Source: Prevotella histicola JCM 15637 = DNF00424
GTDB taxonomy: Bacteria; Bacteroidota; Bacteroidia; Bacteroidales; Bacteroidaceae
Length of the DNA stretch: 64,000 nucleotides
Direction: 5' to 3'
Assembly: GCF_000613925.1 (NCBI RefSeq)
Contig: NZ_BAJX01000008.1
Location: 58,901-122,900 of the forward strand
A model generated the notes under the pieces. The model worked only from the letters and a program-made list of their open reading frames with translations. It was not told the DNA's origin and made no database searches. Position numbers and translations under genes: made by a program. Positions 61,594 to 64,000 of the stretch are shown one piece after another. How positions within the stretch are numbered: the stretch's first letter is position 1; every line of letters starts with the position of its first letter.

Positions 61594-62817
61594 ATGAAAA
61601 CGACTTTCAAGGTATCCTACTACCTACGTTCCAACTATGAGAACAAAGAAGGAAAATCACCTGTAATGCTCCGAATATATCTCGGTGGCGAAAAGGCAAA
61701 TCTTGGATCCACTAAAATTTTTGTGGATAAATCCAAGTGGAGTAACAAAACCAGCAGAATGATTGGCAGAACAGCAGAAGCACTCTCCATTAATGCTTCT
61801 ATAGATGCACTGACAACAACACTGATGCAGATTTACAGGAAATATGAAACATCAGAGGAACTTTCCATAGACCTTATCAGGTCGGTATTCCTTGGTACAG
61901 ACAAAGAATATACAACTTTTCTGCCAGTCTTTGACAAGTACATAGACTCCATCACACAACAAGTTGGTAAGACATTAACAAAGGGTACTTTTTATAAGTA
62001 TAAGGTGGTGAGGCAGAACTTTCAGGATTTCCTACAAGCAAAGTATCATCGCAAGGATATTGGACTGACAGAACTGACAAGTGCCGTTGTTCAGGACTTC
62101 GAATTATACCTTACATCTGTTGTAGGTGGCGTGCATAACACAACCACCAAGAAATTGAGAAACCTGAAAACGGTCGTGAACTATGCGAGGAACAGAGGAC
62201 TTATCATGCATGATCCATTTGCGAATCACAAGCTGCGCTATGAATTGGTAGATCGTGGCTACCTCACAGAAGAAGAGGTACTCTGTATTATGAAGAAGCA
62301 CTTTGACATAGAACGGCTGGAGTTAGTAAAGAATATTTTTATTTTTTCCTGCTTCACGGGATTAGCCTACATTGACGTATATAATCTTACCTACGATAAA
62401 ATTGTTACCGTAGAAGAAAGACAATGGCTCATCACCAAGAGATACAAGACAAGCGTAGATGAAAACGTCATGTTACTGGACATTCCACTTGCCATTATAA
62501 GAAAGTACTACGACATCAATAGAAAAGGGGGGAAAGTCTTTCCTATGTTGAGCAACCAGCGTATCAACTCATATTTGAAAGAAATTGCCGACCTTTGTGG
62601 CATAAAAAAGAATCTGACCTTCCACATGGCAAGGCATACTTTCGCCACTATGTCTATATCCAAAGGGGTACCAATGGAGTCTGTATCAAAGATGCTTGGA
62701 CATACAAATATCAGAATAACTCAGATTTATGCACGAATAACAAACAAGAAAGTGGAACGTGACATGGAAGAACTGGCTGGAAAACTCAGTAAGTTCAATA
62801 CAACTATGGGCATATAA
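61594..62817 (+). CDS. Tyrosine recombinase (integrase), Bacteroidota element type
   Basis: 407 residues: arm-type N-terminal domain (FKVSYYLRSNYENKEGKSPVMLRI), core-binding domain (about 105-205) and catalytic domain with HMARHTFAT (His/Arg), GHTNIRITQIYARI (His and nucleophile Tyr). In the first-Arg position (CFTGLAYIDVY) Arg is absent, as in CTnDOT-like integrases, which is known not to abolish activity. It probably integrates the element into tRNA-Met. Confidence 0.95.
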   Translation: MKTTFKVSYYLRSNYENKEGKSPVMLRIYLGGEKANLGSTKIFVDKSKWSNKTSRMIGRTAEALSINASIDALTTTLMQIYRKYETSEELSIDLIRSVFLGTDKEYTTFLPVFDKYIDSITQQVGKTLTKGTFYKYKVVRQNFQDFLQAKYHRKDIGLTELTSAVVQDFELYLTSVVGGVHNTTTKKLRNLKTVVNYARNRGLIMHDPFANHKLRYELVDRGYLTEEEVLCIMKKHFDIERLELVKNIFIFSCFTGLAYIDVYNLTYDKIVTVEERQWLITKRYKTSVDENVMLLDIPLAIIRKYYDINRKGGKVFPMLSNQRINSYLKEIADLCGIKKNLTFHMARHTFATMSISKGVPMESVSKMLGHTNIRITQIYARITNKKVERDMEELAGKLSKFNTTMGI

Positions 62818-62852
62818 TATATTAATGTATAACCCTAAAATAATAGATGATT

Positions 62853-63317
62853 ATGGAAACAAAGAAAGAGCTTTCTTACTTCCGTTTGAAGTTAGAGAAC
62901 TACCTCAGTGAGCATTTCCCCGAAATGCTAAGTGACAAACCATTCATAACGGCAAGAGCCGATGAAGCCCTTACCACCTACTGCGATGCAGTGGCACAAG
63001 GCTTTTCTCATCCCGAGGCGGAGACGATGGCAAGCGAAGTTCTGTATCAAGGACTGCATTTCTCCAAGTACGACACCCTTGTTTCAGTTTTAGAGAATGA
63101 GTTCGAGAAAGAACTCCCTTCTCCTCTTCCTGAAAGACTAACACCAATGCTTCTGAAGAATAAGGCTGTGCAAAGCGTTTTCAATAAGTACGAACTGACA
63201 GACGACTTTGGCTCAATTCCAGAGTATGAGAAACTCTACACCGAACTGACAGGGACAATCGTTCTGCTTATAGAGGTTAATGGCCTGCCAACCGTCGATA
63301 GTAAGAACATGACTTGA
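62853..63317 (+). CDS. DUF1896 family protein of mobile elements
   Basis: 154 residues from ATG 62853 (METKKELSYF); ATG 62847 adds two residues. The pattern LSYFRLKLENYLSEHFPE, RADEALTTYCDAVAQGFSHPEA and VLYQGLHFSKYDTL matches DUF1896, usual on conjugative elements of Bacteroidota. Function unknown. No signal peptide. Confidence 0.82.
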   Translation: METKKELSYFRLKLENYLSEHFPEMLSDKPFITARADEALTTYCDAVAQGFSHPEAETMASEVLYQGLHFSKYDTLVSVLENEFEKELPSPLPERLTPMLLKNKAVQSVFNKYELTDDFGSIPEYEKLYTELTGTIVLLIEVNGLPTVDSKNMT

Positions 63318-63456
63318 TGTAGCACCATCGGGAGCTTTTGTAGTGTCAAGAGCCAAGATAAACGCTCCGCTCCACACGCCAAGAGTTTGTACAAACACTT
63401 GTCTTTGTGTAGCCTGCGCATCTTGTTATTGCTCTTGAACTATTAAAAGCTCCGAT

Positions 63457-63876
63457 ATGAATACAATCATCATGAATCAAGATGTTCTTAAAAGTGCGAT
63501 TTCTCGCCGAGACAATAGAAGCGAGCTTCCATTGTCCTCACGGCTTAACGAAATCGTTCACACACCTGCCTTCATCAAGGCAGACGCATCAAACAAAACC
63601 GATAATATCAAGCAGCAGCCGACTTCTCCCAAGCAAGTCCGCCGCTTCTCTTGGACACGCTTTATCGAACTCGCAATCCTACTTTCCATCGTTATCGGTG
63701 TCATTTGGCTTATATCGAAGATGGTAACGCCGCAAGTCGTAACTGCCGTCTCTGTCATTGCAGGCTTTCTGATACTACGCTTTATAGTCAGGGTAATTCT
63801 AAAAGTGACATTTACGCTGCTGAGCATTCTCTTCTGGCTGGCAATTCTCTGTGCCATCCTGCTTTGCGTGCTTTGA
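63457..63876 (+). CDS. Small membrane protein of the integrative element, unknown
   Basis: 139 residues (ATG 63457 or 63472). A polar, basic N-terminal half is followed by three closely packed hydrophobic segments (about 70-86, 91-110, 118-138). I do not recognise the family. It lies 140 bp after DUF1896; no gene is seen from 63877 to the window end. Confidence 0.55.
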   Translation: MNTIIMNQDVLKSAISRRDNRSELPLSSRLNEIVHTPAFIKADASNKTDNIKQQPTSPKQVRRFSWTRFIELAILLSIVIGVIWLISKMVTPQVVTAVSVIAGFLILRFIVRVILKVTFTLLSILFWLAILCAILLCVL

Positions 63877-64000
63877 GAAGCACGACGATGTAATCTGTAA
63901 ACACTTTCATTTATCGTTCATCAGGTGGTTATCTCGCATTTTGAGATAGCCACCTTTTCTATTTTCCACTATGGTCGTTGCACTTTCGCTTCTTTTCCAA

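Larger units (their letters stand above)
61276..64000 (+). mobile_element. Left end of an integrative element at tRNA-Met
   Basis: A tyrosine integrase, DUF1896 protein and a small membrane protein follow the tRNA in the same direction, with codon use and gene types different from the flanking housekeeping genes. This is the usual entry of conjugative or mobilisable elements of Bacteroidota. The right end and transfer genes are outside the window, and the left boundary inside the tRNA is approximate. Confidence 0.65.

Overview
The window looks like an oral-type Prevotella (Bacteroidota) chromosome. The evidence is a SusC/SusD pair, several other TonB-dependent barrels, lipoprotein and periplasmic genes typical of the group, many promoters of the Bacteroidota primary sigma type (TTG, 19-20 bp, TAnnTTTG), and weak Shine-Dalgarno sequences. 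The genus is inferred from protein resemblance, not from a marker search.

Layout. 0-6 kb: TPR protein, DUF1648 membrane protein, DUF6621 protein, a carboxynorspermidine synthase-like dehydrogenase invaded by a DUF559 nuclease element, a TfoX-N protein and recA. 6-10.5 kb: a gene-poor accessory patch with small lipoprotein and membrane genes, gene fragments and an insertion-sequence remnant. 10.5-20 kb (minus strand): cutC, a secreted transglutaminase, and a unit of ABC ATPase, DUF2807 lipoprotein, permease, GntR/YtrA regulator and outer-membrane barrel. 20-30 kb: secreted C1 peptidase, then a glycan locus of SusD, SusC and a divergent GH2 beta-galactosidase. 30-45 kb: SprT-like protein, porin, cdsA, ftsH, rsfS, tRNA-Gln, rhodanese, DUF349, corA, BPL-N protein, pepD and an LPG-synthase-like flippase. 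44.7-54 kb: rsmA, fRMsr, frr and rsgA forward; lysS, gpsA, pgi and a HAD phosphatase reverse. 54-61 kb: MORN-GH25 lysozyme, a metal-related set (Cys protein, TonB receptor, HMA protein), CPBP protease and ribF. 61.2 kb to the end: a tRNA-Met (CAT) followed by a tyrosine integrase, DUF1896 and a membrane protein, the left end of an integrative element running out of the window.

Three things stand out. (1) Twelve intergenic arrays share one design: 15-17 bp palindromic cores repeated every 22 or 23 bp, in six unrelated sequence classes. Class I (five arrays) also carries a conserved tail. I know of no described system of this kind. (2) A DUF559-type nuclease ORF lies between perfect 29-bp inverted repeats and has been inserted at the start codon of a host gene, giving an in-frame fusion. 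(3) Seven genes, including ftsH, gpsA and the beta-galactosidase, are each broken by one missing base, mostly in G/C runs. This points to homopolymer undercalling in the sequence more than to real pseudogenes.
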